Assembly: GCA_029936675.1 (NCBI GenBank)
Contig: JAPYSB010000001.1
Span: 238,669 to 302,668, forward strand
Length of the DNA stretch: 64,000 nt
From: Dehalococcoidia bacterium
GTDB taxonomy: Bacteria; Chloroflexota; Dehalococcoidia; Lucifugimonadales; UBA826
Direction of reading: 5' to 3'
Positions 43,788 to 53,631 of the stretch are shown piece after piece. The position numbers and the translations under genes were made by a program. Below the pieces are notes generated by a model. It was not told the DNA's origin, made no database searches, and worked only from the letters and a program-made list of their open reading frames with translations. How positions within the stretch are numbered: position 1 is the first letter of the stretch; every line of letters begins with the position of its first letter.

Positions 43788-44477
43788 TTACCGAGTCCTT
43801 TTCTTTGATCCTCTAATGATCAACCAATGATGAACTATCAAAGTCATTATCGCCATTAAGGTGGAGATAAATATTAAATTTAATGCTTCGGAATCTCTTC
43901 CAAGTTGAACCTTGCTGTATATCGCCAAAGGAATAGTTTGAGTCCTCCCAGGAATGTTCCCCGCCACCACAATAGTCGCCCCAAATTCTCCGATTGCCCT
44001 AACAAAGCCTAACAAAACCCCTGCCACCAACCCGTTGTAGCACAGTGGCATTGTAATTTTAAAAAAAGTTCTTAAGGGTCCGGCACCCAGAGATCGTGCA
44101 GACCTTTCTAAAGTAGTATCAACGCCTTGCATGGCAACTATTATGGCTCGCACCATAAGGGGGAAGGACACAACGGAAGCTGCTATGGCTGATGCTACCC
44201 AAGTGAACACGATATCTGCACCAAATATAAATCGGGACAACTGTCCCAAGGGAGTCTCTCTTCCCACCAAAATGAGCAAAAAATACCCTGTAACTACCGG
44301 AGGTAAAGCCAACGGTAGGGAAATTAAAGTTTCTAAGATTAATTTCCCTTTTATGTTCTTTCGACCGATAAGCCAACCGACATAGATCGCTATAGGAATA
44401 TTGATCAAAGTCGCAGTCACCGCGACTTGTAGAGATAGCAGAATCAAATTAAACAAATTTTGTTCACCTAAATCCAT
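43788..44477 (-). CDS. modB: Molybdate ABC transporter permease
   Basis: A 229-residue permease with five to six helices. The cytoplasmic EAA-like loop (RSARSLGAGPLRTFFKITMP) contacts ModC, and IGEFGATIVVAGNIPG is the ModB-type signature near residue 155. The frame overlaps modA by 14 nt, so translation is coupled. Confidence 0.94.
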   Translation of the reverse strand: MDLGEQNLFNLILLSLQVAVTATLINIPIAIYVGWLIGRKNIKGKLILETLISLPLALPPVVTGYFLLILVGRETPLGQLSRFIFGADIVFTWVASAIAASVVSFPLMVRAIIVAMQGVDTTLERSARSLGAGPLRTFFKITMPLCYNGLVAGVLLGFVRAIGEFGATIVVAGNIPGRTQTIPLAIYSKVQLGRDSEALNLIFISTLMAIMTLIVHHWLIIRGSKKRTR

Positions 44478-45249
44478 AGGAATGAAAAATATCTACAATT
44501 TCAGGAGATACTAAAAATTCCGCAAACATATTGGCATCTCGGTGCCTATCTCCGTCTCCATCTACAATGACAGCTGCTGGATATGAAATGGGAGAATATG
44601 AATCTGCCGGTACTATGTCCCATATCAGTAAGTCCGGTTCGGTCAAACCGTCAGTCATATAGACAATAGCTGCATCAACGTTACCAGACCTGACATAATT
44701 GAGAGCGGCCCTAACATCTGCGGCAAAAACAAACCTGCTTTCCAAAGAAGACCACAGACCAGTGCTCACCAAAAACTCCCTAGAGTACACTCCCGCCGGT
44801 GCAAGATTTGGATCTGCTAAAGCGATTAAATCCAAATCTGCCAGGCTGGAATGATCCAGCAAATCGACAGTTTGTGTCTTAGTTACAATCACTAACGAAT
44901 TAGTTGCTATGCTAATAACTTCTGAAATCTTGGGTTCCATCTCGTTGTAAAGAAATTCCATTGGTGGTTTCCCGGCAGAAATAAAAATATGCCCCGGTGA
45001 TCCTTTTGATAATTCCACCGCCAAACTTTGAGAACCTCCAAAATTGTATCGAACTCTAGTCGTATTTAGAAACTCATATTTTTCTTTCACTTCAGCCAAA
45101 ACATCTGTGAGGCTAGCTGCGGCAAAAACCACCAATTCCTCCTCGCTGGAGGTCTTGCAGGAAGAAAACAACATCAAAGCAAAAGCCGCCATAAAATACG
45201 TCGTTAAGATTTTGATTTTCCTCATAGTGATAAAGGGTCGTTTGCCCAT
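44464..45249 (-). CDS. modA: Molybdate-binding lipoprotein
   Basis: A 261-residue substrate-binding protein. A lipoprotein signal ends FSSC (about Cys31), then LVVFAAASLTDVLAEV, the family motif whose Ser contacts molybdate. FNFGGSQSLA-like binding segment reads YNFGGSQSLA here, and YVRSGNVDAAIVYMTDG contributes later. An internal ATG at 45225 also gives an acceptable signal peptide, so the start is unsettled. First gene of modABC. Confidence 0.92.
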   Translation of the reverse strand: MGKRPFITMRKIKILTTYFMAAFALMLFSSCKTSSEEELVVFAAASLTDVLAEVKEKYEFLNTTRVRYNFGGSQSLAVELSKGSPGHIFISAGKPPMEFLYNEMEPKISEVISIATNSLVIVTKTQTVDLLDHSSLADLDLIALADPNLAPAGVYSREFLVSTGLWSSLESRFVFAADVRAALNYVRSGNVDAAIVYMTDGLTEPDLLIWDIVPADSYSPISYPAAVIVDGDGDRHRDANMFAEFLVSPEIVDIFHSYGFR

Positions 45250-45326
45250 CCTTAATTAACTTTTATTCTGTAATTTTGTGCAAATTATCGCTTGGTTGGA
45301 CAACCTTTAACCGCAAGTATCTAAGG

Positions 45327-45356
45327 TTGTTCCATCAGGCGTCGCAATGCTATAAT
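45327..45356 (+). promoter_or_regulatory. Sigma-70-like promoter upstream of nusA
   Basis: TTGTTC (45327-45332), an 18-nt spacer and a perfect TATAAT (45351-45356) precede the nusA leader by about 85 nt. This is the only strong -10 in the 192-nt gap between modA and nusA, and it points toward nusA. Confidence 0.65.
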
Positions 45357-45383
45357 GTTTGCCTATTTAAAGAGTAGCAAATT

Positions 45384-45406
45384 GAAAGTGGGCGAGTCCC
45401 ACTTTC
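45384..45406 (+). promoter_or_regulatory. Leader hairpin of the nusA operon
   Basis: A perfect 9-bp inverted repeat, GAAAGTGGG-CGAGT-CCCACTTTC, is followed by TTTCGTATT and then GGAGG and nusA. Hairpins with a GTGGG..CCCAC core are common just upstream of rimP-nusA operons and may act as an attenuator under NusA control. Here rimP is absent, but the hairpin is kept. Confidence 0.6.
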
Positions 45407-45441
45407 TTTCGTATTAGAGGAAAAAAAGGAGGCAGTTTAAT

Positions 45442-47028
45442 ATGAAAAGTGATTTCCTTATCGCTTTAACCCAACTGGCTGCTGAAAGAAACCTTCCTCG
45501 AGACAAAGTTATGTCAGCAATAGAAGCAGCTCTCGTATCCGCCTTCAAAAAAGATAGCGTAACCGAGGGCCATAATATTTCTGTACGGCTGGACCCTGGA
45601 TCAGGAGATATTGAAGTCGACATAGTAAAGACTGTGGTGGATACGGTTGAAGACCCCCTTCAGGAATTGACCCTTGAAGAGGCCAGAGAAAATTACAATC
45701 CGAACGCCAATGTTGGGGATGTAATAAAAACTCAAAATATCCCAAATAGTGCTGGAAGGATAGCTGCTCAGACAGCCAAACAAGTCGTTCTTCAAAGACT
45801 TCGAGAGGCAGAGAGAGAAATCGTATTAGCCGAATACGAAGGCAGAGAAGGCGAGATTATTACTGTAACTGTCCAAAGAATAGAGCCAAATAAAATCATT
45901 GTGGACACCGGTAGGACGGAGGCAATATTGCCGATAAGCCAGCAGGTTTCGTCCGAAAGATACCGGCAAGGCTCTAAACTGAAGGTGTTGCTGCAAGCTA
46001 TCGACAAAGAATCGATCAGAGGGCCAGAGTTAATAGTTTCTAGGACAGATGAGATCTTATTGAGGAGATTATTCGAACAGGAAGTCCCAGAGATATACAA
46101 CGGAGCGGTTGAAATTGTTGGAATAGCCAGAGAAAGTGGCTCTAGAAGCAAGGTCGCTGTCAGAGCAAAACAAGATGGCGTAGACCCGGTTGGCTCTTGT
46201 GTAGGTCTGAGAGGGGTGAGAATTCAAAGTATAGTCAACGAGTTACAAGGAGAAAAAATTGACATACTTGAATGGAGCAAAGATTCCAATCGGTATATCC
46301 AAAATGCGTTAAGTCCTTCCGAGGTACTCAGAGTAGATATAAACAAGGACAACAACACTGCAGTTGCAATAGTGCCTAATAGACATCTATCACTCGCCAT
46401 TGGCAAAGAAGGGCAGAATGCCAGACTTGCAGCGAAGCTCTGCGGGTGGGCTGTCGATATAAAAAGCGATATGGATGTCGATCTTAAAGCGTATGAAAAG
46501 CAAGAAAAACAACCATCAACCGAAATCCCCGAGGCTCAAGAAGCAACACTAACAGACGAAGAACTATATGAGCTCGTGTCAAGCAATCTTGTGAAAAGTA
46601 ACTCTGGTTCTGAACAAGAATCTCCAGTAGACGCTGAACCTCAAGAGGTGGTTGCTGAAAGAGTAGAGATAGCCGTTGTAGCAGCGGAAGAATTTAACGA
46701 GATTCTACAAACAGAAGCCCAAAACACAGAAGACAACAGTGAAGATGCGTTGACTCCAGAGGAAGAATTGCTGCTGCAAGAATTGAAAGAAGAAGAAGAA
46801 ATTCAAAAAACTCAACCAAAAGAAACTGCAGCTGCCATATCGGAACTCCCAGAAGACATATGGTCCGTCCATAGGTCTGGAGCTGGATCTGCCAAAGCAG
46901 GGGCTATCAGATTTGCCGAAGACATAGACGAATTAAACAGTGGGGTTACTGGGCGAAGGGAAAGGCGTGGGGGAGGAAGAAACCAAAATAAAAAAAGAGG
47001 CCAAGGAAATAACAAGAGAAGGCGTTAA
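45442..47028 (+). CDS. nusA: Transcription termination/antitermination protein NusA
   Basis: RNA polymerase-bound elongation factor affecting pausing, termination and antitermination. The N-domain (LTQLAAERNLPRDKVMSAIE) is followed by S1 (REGEIITVTVQRIEPN), KH1 (DPVGSCVGLRGVRIQSIVNE) and KH2 (SLAIGKEGQNARLAAKL). The 528-residue chain then has an acidic stretch (about 355-470) in place of structured AR repeats and a very basic end (RRERRGGGRNQNKKRGQG). The start has AAGGAGG 8 nt upstream. It opens the operon; rimP is not in front of it. Confidence 0.96.
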   Translation: MKSDFLIALTQLAAERNLPRDKVMSAIEAALVSAFKKDSVTEGHNISVRLDPGSGDIEVDIVKTVVDTVEDPLQELTLEEARENYNPNANVGDVIKTQNIPNSAGRIAAQTAKQVVLQRLREAEREIVLAEYEGREGEIITVTVQRIEPNKIIVDTGRTEAILPISQQVSSERYRQGSKLKVLLQAIDKESIRGPELIVSRTDEILLRRLFEQEVPEIYNGAVEIVGIARESGSRSKVAVRAKQDGVDPVGSCVGLRGVRIQSIVNELQGEKIDILEWSKDSNRYIQNALSPSEVLRVDINKDNNTAVAIVPNRHLSLAIGKEGQNARLAAKLCGWAVDIKSDMDVDLKAYEKQEKQPSTEIPEAQEATLTDEELYELVSSNLVKSNSGSEQESPVDAEPQEVVAERVEIAVVAAEEFNEILQTEAQNTEDNSEDALTPEEELLLQELKEEEEIQKTQPKETAAAISELPEDIWSVHRSGAGSAKAGAIRFAEDIDELNSGVTGRRERRGGGRNQNKKRGQGNNKRRR

Positions 47029-47067
47029 TCAGTCTCGTAATACCTAGCCATACCGACAACTTGAAAA

Positions 47068-47107
47068 GTTCCAATACTAAAGAAATCGATTATTTATTAA
47101 TTGGAAC
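47068..47107 (+). repeat. Inverted repeat in the nusA-infB gap
   Basis: GTTCCAAT (47068-47075) and ATTGGAAC (47100-47107) form a perfect 8-bp inverted repeat with a 24-nt A/T-rich loop in the 185-nt gap between nusA and infB. There is no T-run after it. It may be an RNA processing site or simply chance. Confidence 0.35.
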
Positions 47108-47213
47108 CAGCCGAAAAAAGTAAATGTTACTACTATGAGAATATAAGTAACCAGGCGGAGTTGGCAAAATATCACAGTTAAAGTGAGTCTGAAATCTGCC
47201 CTAGAGGAAATGA

Positions 47214-48986
47214 ATGAGCAGCCAAATAAATCAAGCTGAAAATAATGAAGATGTAGTTGCAGTTATAGACATACCAGCTGCGATAATGGTCAGCGACTTA
47301 GCTGACCAATTGGATGTAGGGGCGGTAGAAGTTGTAAAGGCCTTGATGAGGGGTGGGTACATGTTTTCTGTCAATGATGTGATAGAGCATGAAATTGCCT
47401 CTGTGGTCTGCCAGTTGTTTGGGTTTCAAGCCGCTTCAATGTCAGAATCTGGAACAGAAACTAATTCCATTGTCATTGACAACAAGGATGAAGATCCTAA
47501 ACAACTAGCCACCCGGCCGCCTATAGTTACCATTTTGGGACACGTTGACCATGGAAAAACCACCTTATTGGACAATATCAGAAAAACTAACGTTGTCGAT
47601 GGGGAATCAGGAGGAATTACCCAACATATAGCCGCTTACCAAATAAAACACAATGAATCCCGGATAACATTTTTGGACACCCCCGGCCATGAGGCATTCA
47701 CAGCAATGAGAGCAAGGGGAGCCCAGGTAACCGATATTGCAATACTGGTAGTAGCCTCGGATGATGGTGTAATGCCACAAACGATCGAAGCCATAGATCA
47801 CGTGAGGGCGGCAGATGTACCGATAATTGTAGCTGTGACAAAAAAGGATCTACCTAACGCGGACCTTGATAAGGTATACAGACAGTTATCAGAAAGGGAC
47901 CTGTTAATAGAAGATTGGGGAGGAGAGGTAATCTCAATACCAATCTCAGGCATAACCGGTGATGGAGTTCCGGAATTGCTGGAGAATATCCAGTTGGTTG
48001 CCGAAATTAGCGAATTAAAGGCTAATCCGAACAGAACAGCACAAGGTGTGGTTGTAGAAGCACGAAAAGATAAGAGCAAAGGAAATATAGCAACTCTATT
48101 GGTCCAAACTGGAACGCTTAGTCAAGGTGACATATTGGTCATCGGAAATACCTACGGAAAGATTAGAGCCATGTTTGATGATCAAGGAGATCGCATTAAA
48201 TCAGCCCATCCATCCACGCCCGTGGAGGTGATGGGGCTCCATGACATTCCAGAAGCAGGCTCGATTTTCAAGGTAGCTGAGAGTGATAAATTCGCCAAGG
48301 AAATGGTTGATAAATACGAGAGGCAAATCAGAGCGGAGGCAACCAAACTCCAAGACGCCCACGCCCGAAATATATCAGGCGATTTAAGACAGGTAGACCT
48401 GATTATAAAGACAGATGTACAAGGGACTATTGAACCGGTTAAAGTAGCGCTGGAAAATCTCAACAGCGACGATTGTCGGGTGAACGTTATCCACATTGCC
48501 AGCGGTGGTATTACCGAACGAGATGTTCTATTGGCGGTGGCATCAGACGCGGTGGTAATTGGATTTAGGAGTCTTCCTGAAGGTGGTGCCGGCCCTTTAG
48601 CAAAAAAAGAGGGTGTAGAAATAAGAGAATATGATGTCATTTACCACCTCGTAGAAGATGTTAGTAAAGCATTGGAAGGAATGCTCGAACCCACCTATGG
48701 AGACGTATATGTTGGACGTGCTTCTGTAAGAGCTGTGTTCAACGTGGGGAGACGAGTTAAAGTTGCTGGAATATTCGTCAGTGACGGAAAGATATCGCGT
48801 GACTCAAATATTCGTGTTTTCAGGGGGGGGTCTGAAATCTTTGTGGGGTCTGTATCCAGCCTCAAGCATTTCAAAGACGACGTAAGAGAGGTAGCGAATG
48901 GGTTTGAAGGTGGGGTAAGTATGGACGGGTTCAATGATTTTGAAGAAGACGACGTACTAGAAGCATACAATACCGAAACGCTCTAA
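47214..48986 (+). CDS. infB: Translation initiation factor IF-2 (short form)
   Basis: GTPase that recruits initiator tRNA. The 590-residue protein has an N-terminal IF2_N module ([20 protein letters not shown]), then G1 [21 protein letters not shown] and VTKKD, domain II, and C-terminal fMet-tRNA-binding domains with the end [12 protein letters not shown]. The long N-terminal extension of Gram-negative IF-2 is absent. The ribosome site AGAGGA is 5 nt from ATG. ylxR, usually between nusA and infB, is missing. Confidence 0.97.
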   Translation: MSSQINQAENNEDVVAVIDIPAAIMVSDLADQLDVGAVEVVKALMRGGYMFSVNDVIEHEIASVVCQLFGFQAASMSESGTETNSIVIDNKDEDPKQLATRPPIVTILGHVDHGKTTLLDNIRKTNVVDGESGGITQHIAAYQIKHNESRITFLDTPGHEAFTAMRARGAQVTDIAILVVASDDGVMPQTIEAIDHVRAADVPIIVAVTKKDLPNADLDKVYRQLSERDLLIEDWGGEVISIPISGITGDGVPELLENIQLVAEISELKANPNRTAQGVVVEARKDKSKGNIATLLVQTGTLSQGDILVIGNTYGKIRAMFDDQGDRIKSAHPSTPVEVMGLHDIPEAGSIFKVAESDKFAKEMVDKYERQIRAEATKLQDAHARNISGDLRQVDLIIKTDVQGTIEPVKVALENLNSDDCRVNVIHIASGGITERDVLLAVASDAVVIGFRSLPEGGAGPLAKKEGVEIREYDVIYHLVEDVSKALEGMLEPTYGDVYVGRASVRAVFNVGRRVKVAGIFVSDGKISRDSNIRVFRGGSEIFVGSVSSLKHFKDDVREVANGFEGGVSMDGFNDFEEDDVLEAYNTETL

Positions 48987-49025
48987 AGTCCTTTAGCCCC
49001 CTATCGTTTAGATTCTGGAGTGATT

Positions 49026-49385
49026 ATGTATCACCGTATGGATAGTATCAATTCACTTTTCAAAAAAGAAATAAGCCGAGTCATCCTGGAAGAAGTCAAG
49101 GATCACAGGTTAGCGCAAGTAGTATCCATTGTATCGGTATCAACTTCTAGGAATATGCAAAATGCGACCGCTCACGTGACTGTGATGGGGGATATCAAAG
49201 CAAAACAAGACACTATTTCTGGGCTCAACTCAGCCTCTAAATTTATACAAAGAATGCTGAGAAAGGACCTAAGCATAAAGTACATCCCTAGTATCAGATT
49301 TGTATTGGACGAATCATTGGATGAGGCCGACAAGATCAGGAATATCATGGATTCAATATCCATAGAAACCCGTGACAATAAATAG
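49026..49385 (+). CDS. rbfA: Ribosome-binding factor A
   Basis: KH-like factor for 30S maturation. The 119-residue protein shows RMDSINSLFKKEISRVI, an internal KHxx-type segment FIQRMLRKDLSIKYIPSIRF and the DESLDEADKIRNIMD end. ATG at 49026, 5 nt after GGAG, is preferred to GTG at 49020, which directly abuts it. Ends just before truB, so translation is coupled. Confidence 0.94.
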   Translation: MYHRMDSINSLFKKEISRVILEEVKDHRLAQVVSIVSVSTSRNMQNATAHVTVMGDIKAKQDTISGLNSASKFIQRMLRKDLSIKYIPSIRFVLDESLDEADKIRNIMDSISIETRDNK

Positions 49386-49392
49386 GTCGCCA

Positions 49393-50316
49393 ATGTCTCA
49401 GTCTATCACCGGGATTATAAATGTGAATAAGCCTCCTGGAATCACCTCTATGGACGTTATTCGGCGAATACGCCGGGCAAGTGGACTAAGAAGAGTAGGA
49501 CACAGTGGAACTTTAGATCCCCTAGCAAGTGGCGTCATGGTGGTAGCCCTAGGAGTAGCGACACGATTACTGGAATATGTAACAGAATTCAATAAAAGCT
49601 ATGCCGCCAAAATAGAATTAGGCAAAAGTACAGATACTTATGATGGCGAAGGGAAAATCCTCAATTCCGAATTAGAGATCAGCGTAAGTGATTCAGATGT
49701 ACGATCTGCCATTCAAACCCTCACAGGTGCTCAATCGCAGATCCCCCCAATGCACAGCGCTATCAAAGTGAATGGGGTCAAACTGTACGACCTTGCAAGA
49801 AAGGGAATTACAATTGACAGGGCCCCTAGGCTCGTCAATCTATACGACGCGTACATTTCTGATTTCAAATCTCCTGATCTAGAATTGCAAATTACCTGTA
49901 GCAAAGGTTTCTACGTTAGGGCTTTTGCCAATGACCTAGGAATCCAACTCGGTTGCGGGGCATACCTCAAGGAATTGGTTAGAACATCTGTGGGCAAATT
50001 CAACATTGAAAACTCTTTAAACTTGGATTTTATAGAAACTAATTTACAAAAAAACAAATCGAGAATTCTTTTGCACACACTAGAAACCGTTCTTGATCCA
50101 ATACCTAAATTACAATTGGATTTTGATGAGGCCGAAAAAGTTCAAACTGGTATCTCAATACCAGCAGAAGGCAACCATAGAGCCGTGACAAACAGCCCTA
50201 TTTCCATGGCTCTTACAGAAAAAGGGAAGCTCGTAGCTATCATGAGGTTGAATGAAGAGGAACTGATCTGGAAACCGGAAAAAGTATTTCACGATCAGAT
50301 GCAGAAAATTAATTGA
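49393..50316 (+). CDS. truB: tRNA pseudouridine(55) synthase
   Basis: Makes pseudouridine 55 in the T loop of tRNA. The 307-residue protein has NVNKPPGITSMDVIR, the catalytic Asp in GTLDPLASGVM (about residue 44) and the RNA-contact segment ARKGITIDRAPR. The ATG at 49393 follows AGGT; the upstream ATG at 49372 overlaps rbfA and is less likely. A C-terminal PUA-like part is shortened. Confidence 0.94.
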   Translation: MSQSITGIINVNKPPGITSMDVIRRIRRASGLRRVGHSGTLDPLASGVMVVALGVATRLLEYVTEFNKSYAAKIELGKSTDTYDGEGKILNSELEISVSDSDVRSAIQTLTGAQSQIPPMHSAIKVNGVKLYDLARKGITIDRAPRLVNLYDAYISDFKSPDLELQITCSKGFYVRAFANDLGIQLGCGAYLKELVRTSVGKFNIENSLNLDFIETNLQKNKSRILLHTLETVLDPIPKLQLDFDEAEKVQTGISIPAEGNHRAVTNSPISMALTEKGKLVAIMRLNEEELIWKPEKVFHDQMQKIN

Positions 50317-50365
50317 CGTTAACCATAAAGCATAGATACAATTATTAATCGTGAAGGTGATATAA

Positions 50366-50686
50366 GTGAACAGTTTTGCAATAGTAGAGACCGGTGGAAA
50401 ACAATATAGAGTCCATGAAGGAGATACCATCCGAGTGGAATCGCTAGACGGTGACGAGGGTGACACAATCGACTTAGAATCAGTAAAACTGATATCTCTT
50501 GATGGTGAAACATCCGTGGGAACCCCCAATGTGGAAGGAGCTAAAGTTCAAGCAGAGGTGGTCAACAAGGGTAAAGGGAAGAAGATTGTGGTATTCAAAT
50601 ACAAAGCAAAAACTCGTTACAGAAGGAAAAATGGTCACCGCCAAAATTTCACTGATTTAAGAATTACTGACATATCAGTCAGTTAA
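50366..50686 (+). CDS. rplU: 50S ribosomal protein L21
   Basis: 106-residue L21 with MNSFAIVETGGKQYRV and the end KTRYRRKNGHRQNFT. GTG start after GAAGGTGA. Followed by rpmA at 24 nt, the usual rplU-rpmA pair. Confidence 0.96.
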   Translation: MNSFAIVETGGKQYRVHEGDTIRVESLDGDEGDTIDLESVKLISLDGETSVGTPNVEGAKVQAEVVNKGKGKKIVVFKYKAKTRYRRKNGHRQNFTDLRITDISVS

Positions 50687-50710
50687 GGAACAACTGCAGG
50701 AGTAATACCC

Positions 50711-50965
50711 ATGGCCCACAAGAAAGGTGGCGGAAGTACTCGAAATGGAAGAGATAGTAAATCTAAACGATTGGGCGTTAAAAAATACGATACTCAGGTG
50801 GTCACCGCAGGATCTATATTGGTCAGGCAAAGAGGCACCAGAATACATCCCGGACATAATGTGGGACTAGGTAAGGATCACACTTTGTTCTCATTAATTA
50901 ATGGTTCGGTGAAATTTGAATATTTTCCGAATGGTAAGAAATGCGCTAGCGTTTACCCAGCCTAG
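50711..50965 (+). CDS. rpmA: 50S ribosomal protein L27
   Basis: 84-residue L27 beginning [16 protein letters not shown]. Its N-terminus reaches the peptidyl-transferase centre. There is no removable N-terminal extension of the Firmicutes kind, so no prepeptide protease is expected. The core [15 protein letters not shown] is typical. Confidence 0.97.
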   Translation: MAHKKGGGSTRNGRDSKSKRLGVKKYDTQVVTAGSILVRQRGTRIHPGHNVGLGKDHTLFSLINGSVKFEYFPNGKKCASVYPA

Positions 50966-50977
50966 GAACTAACCAGA

Positions 50978-51181
50978 ATGAAATCGAAAATACACCCAGA
51001 ATATTACAATGAAGCTACAGTGGTTTGCTCTTGTGGTGAAACCTTTGTTACGGGAGCGACTCAACCTGAACTAAGGGTAGAAATATGCTCCTCCTGTCAC
51101 CCATTTTTCACCGGTGAGCAACGAATAGTAGACACAGAAGGTCGAGTTGAGCGGTTGAGGCGTCGGTACAACTTACAATGA
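50978..51181 (+). CDS. rpmE: 50S ribosomal protein L31 (zinc type)
   Basis: 67-residue L31 of the C+ type, keeping zinc-binding cysteines (VVCSCGETF, then [15 protein letters not shown]). Its presence after rpmA and before a DUF1385 gene is unusual only in the added neighbour. ATG start with weak upstream purines. Confidence 0.96.
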   Translation: MKSKIHPEYYNEATVVCSCGETFVTGATQPELRVEICSSCHPFFTGEQRIVDTEGRVERLRRRYNLQ

Positions 51182-51191
51182 GAGGTAACTC

Positions 51192-52115
51192 TTGATTAGC
51201 GGCAGGGTGAGAAATATCTCACCCTTTTTTTTTGGCACGGGCAAGGTTGCACCCAGATATGGTGGTCAAGCCGTCCTTGAAGGAATAATGATACGTGGTC
51301 AGAATAACGTTGCAATTGCTGTAAGATCTCCTTCAGGTGAAATCGTAACGAAAGTCAAAAAAATCAATACTCTTTTCACGGGAAAATTAAGATCCATACC
51401 GATCATTAGAGGTATTCTAGCCTTGGCAGAAACTTTATCGCTAGGAATGGATGCATTAAATTACTCGTCACAGGTTGCCAACCAGGAAGAGGATGCACCC
51501 CCGAGTAAACTCTCATCCGTATTGATGATTTTGGTTTCTTTGGGTATTGCTGTAGGAATTTTCTTCATATTGCCACTAATGGTGAGTAAACCATTTGAAG
51601 GCATATTAGGATCTGACATCATCAGCAACGTAGCCGAAGGAATAATAAGGCTAGTCATTTTCCTTGCATATGTGACTGCTATTAGCCTAATGCCAGATAT
51701 CAGAAGAGTTTATATGTATCATGGTGCCGAACATATGGCGGTCCATGCGCAAGAAAAAGGCGACCCTTTAACTATTGAGGCGATACGAAAATATCCCACA
51801 GCACACCCAAGATGTGGTACAGCATTCCTGCTCACTATTATGGTGATAGCCATAGTGGTTTTCACTTTTATACCAAGGAACCCTTTGTGGATGGTGATTA
51901 GCTCGCGAATCGTTTTGATTCCCCTAATAGCAAGTTTAAGTTATGAATTTATCCGATTTAACAGTAAGTACGAAACCAACAAATGGATCTCAAAATTATC
52001 TATACCCAATTTACTACTACAATCCCTGACAACAAAAACCCCAAACGATGATCAGATTGAAGTTGCCATCAGTGCTATGGAATTAGCCATATCCACAGAT
52101 GCCAAGGCTATATAG
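51192..52115 (+). CDS. DUF1385 family membrane protein (YqhQ-like)
   Basis: A 307-residue protein with an N-terminal basic stretch, YGGQAVLEGIMIRG (the family's signature, about 24-37), two central helices (about 110-135 and 150-170), YHGAEHMAVHAQEK and PTAHPRCGTAFLLT, the latter two probably metal- or membrane-contact motifs. Function unknown. TTG start with GAGAGGT upstream. It ends the rplU-rpmA-rpmE run and converges with hisIE by 3 nt. Confidence 0.9.
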   Translation: MISGRVRNISPFFFGTGKVAPRYGGQAVLEGIMIRGQNNVAIAVRSPSGEIVTKVKKINTLFTGKLRSIPIIRGILALAETLSLGMDALNYSSQVANQEEDAPPSKLSSVLMILVSLGIAVGIFFILPLMVSKPFEGILGSDIISNVAEGIIRLVIFLAYVTAISLMPDIRRVYMYHGAEHMAVHAQEKGDPLTIEAIRKYPTAHPRCGTAFLLTIMVIAIVVFTFIPRNPLWMVISSRIVLIPLIASLSYEFIRFNSKYETNKWISKLSIPNLLLQSLTTKTPNDDQIEVAISAMELAISTDAKAI

Positions 52116-52118
52116 GTT

Positions 52119-52754
52119 TTAATTTCCAGATTCCCTTCTCTGTGACAATTCAGCGAACACTTGTGTAAGCGACATATCGTTGGCTGAGATAAGGACAAAG
52201 ACGTGGTAGATGAGATCAGATATTTCTGATGCTAGTTCTTCCTTTTGGCCAGTCACTCCTGCAATAGCTGTTTCTCCTGCCTCTTCTACCACTTTTTGGG
52301 CAATACGGCTAACCCCTTCATCGAACAATTTATTAGTATAGCTACCATTTTTTGGATTTAACTTACGATCCTCGATAATTGAAAATAGGTCCATAAAAAC
52401 ATTCAAATCGGTATTAGCACTTTTGAAATTATAATTGTCTAGATCTGATAAATCGGTATTGAAGCAACTGTCCTGACCCGTATGGCAGGCCGGGCCCTTA
52501 GGATCAACTTCTAGCAATAAAGTATCTCCATCGCAATCAAGTTTTATTGACTTCACGATCAAAAAATTCCCTGACGTTTCGCCCTTATGCCACAGGTTTT
52601 CCCTGCTTCTACTATAAAACCAAGCCTCCCTACTTTCTAATGTCTTAGTAAGTGATTCTCGATTCATATAAGCAACCATCAACAGCTTACGTGTTTGATG
52701 GTCTTGAATGACAGCCGGAATTAAACCTTTTTCATCAAACTGTATAGTATTCAT
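52119..52754 (-). CDS. hisI: Bifunctional phosphoribosyl-AMP cyclohydrolase / phosphoribosyl-ATP diphosphatase
   Basis: Steps 2 and 3 of histidine synthesis. The N-terminal HisI domain has [27 protein letters not shown] and [17 protein letters not shown] with its Zn Cys/His. The C-terminal HisE domain (from about 115) has [22 protein letters not shown] at 52754 follows AAGGGTGA; an upstream frame to 52784 adds a short unneeded tail. Last of the his genes here. Confidence 0.93.
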   Translation of the reverse strand: MNTIQFDEKGLIPAVIQDHQTRKLLMVAYMNRESLTKTLESREAWFYSRSRENLWHKGETSGNFLIVKSIKLDCDGDTLLLEVDPKGPACHTGQDSCFNTDLSDLDNYNFKSANTDLNVFMDLFSIIEDRKLNPKNGSYTNKLFDEGVSRIAQKVVEEAGETAIAGVTGQKEELASEISDLIYHVFVLISANDMSLTQVFAELSQRRESGN

Positions 52755-52787
52755 GTAATCACCCTTACTATTTTCAATCCGCACTAT

Positions 52788-53615
52788 TTAGCGTATGGGT
52801 CTTACAGCAATATTACGTTCTGACAAGTATTTTTTTGCCTGCGATATAGAAAAGGTTCCAAAATGGAATATACTAGCAGCCAAAACCGCATCGGCTCGAC
52901 CCACTTCAATAGCCTCTCGCAAATGTTCTAGATTCCCTGCGCCACCACTCGCGATCACAGGTATAGAAACAGCGGTGCTAACTAATTGTAGCAGTTCCAA
53001 ATCATACCCAGACTCATGCCCATCCGTGTCCATACTGGTTAGAAGTATCTCCCCTGCCCCCAATTTTGCCACTTCCCTCGACCACTTTATAACATCCACT
53101 CCGGTAGGTTCTCTTCCACCATGCGTATAGACTTCCCAAACCGAATTTTCGTCCATTTTTAAAGTCTCGTTCACACTCGCGTTTAGATATGAATCAAAGC
53201 TGAATGGATCGGAAATTCTTTTTGCATCTATCGCCACTACGATGCATTGCGAGCCAAAAAAATTCGCCGATTCCCTAACTAAGTCAGGATTTTTTAGTGC
53301 CGCGGTATTTAATGAGACTTTGTCTGCACCTGCTTCTAACATCTTCCTTACATCTGATATTTGTCGGATACCACCCCCGACAGTCAATGGAATAAATACT
53401 TCTTCTGACACATCCCTCACAACTTCAACCATCGTGTTCCTATTATCTGAAGATGCAGTTATGTCCAAGAATATCAGTTCATCTGCCCCTTCTCTATCGT
53501 AAAACTTCGCCAATTCAGATGGATCGCCAGCATCTCTCAAGTTTATAAAACTGACACCTTTTACCACTCTACCATTATCAACATCCAGACAGGGGATTAT
53601 CCTTTTTGTAAGCAT
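52788..53615 (-). CDS. hisF: Imidazole glycerol phosphate synthase subunit HisF
   Basis: TIM-barrel cyclase that joins with HisH to make IGP and AICAR. It begins [20 protein letters not shown], with catalytic Asp11 (LDVDNG) and Asp near [14 protein letters not shown]. The 275-residue length is longer than the usual 250-258; the extra 15-20 residues lie near [15 protein letters not shown] (about 130-150), a surface loop. hisH is two genes upstream. Confidence 0.96.
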   Translation of the reverse strand: MLTKRIIPCLDVDNGRVVKGVSFINLRDAGDPSELAKFYDREGADELIFLDITASSDNRNTMVEVVRDVSEEVFIPLTVGGGIRQISDVRKMLEAGADKVSLNTAALKNPDLVRESANFFGSQCIVVAIDAKRISDPFSFDSYLNASVNETLKMDENSVWEVYTHGGREPTGVDVIKWSREVAKLGAGEILLTSMDTDGHESGYDLELLQLVSTAVSIPVIASGGAGNLEHLREAIEVGRADAVLAASIFHFGTFSISQAKKYLSERNIAVRPIR

Positions 53616-53631
53616 CTAATTGACCTATCGG

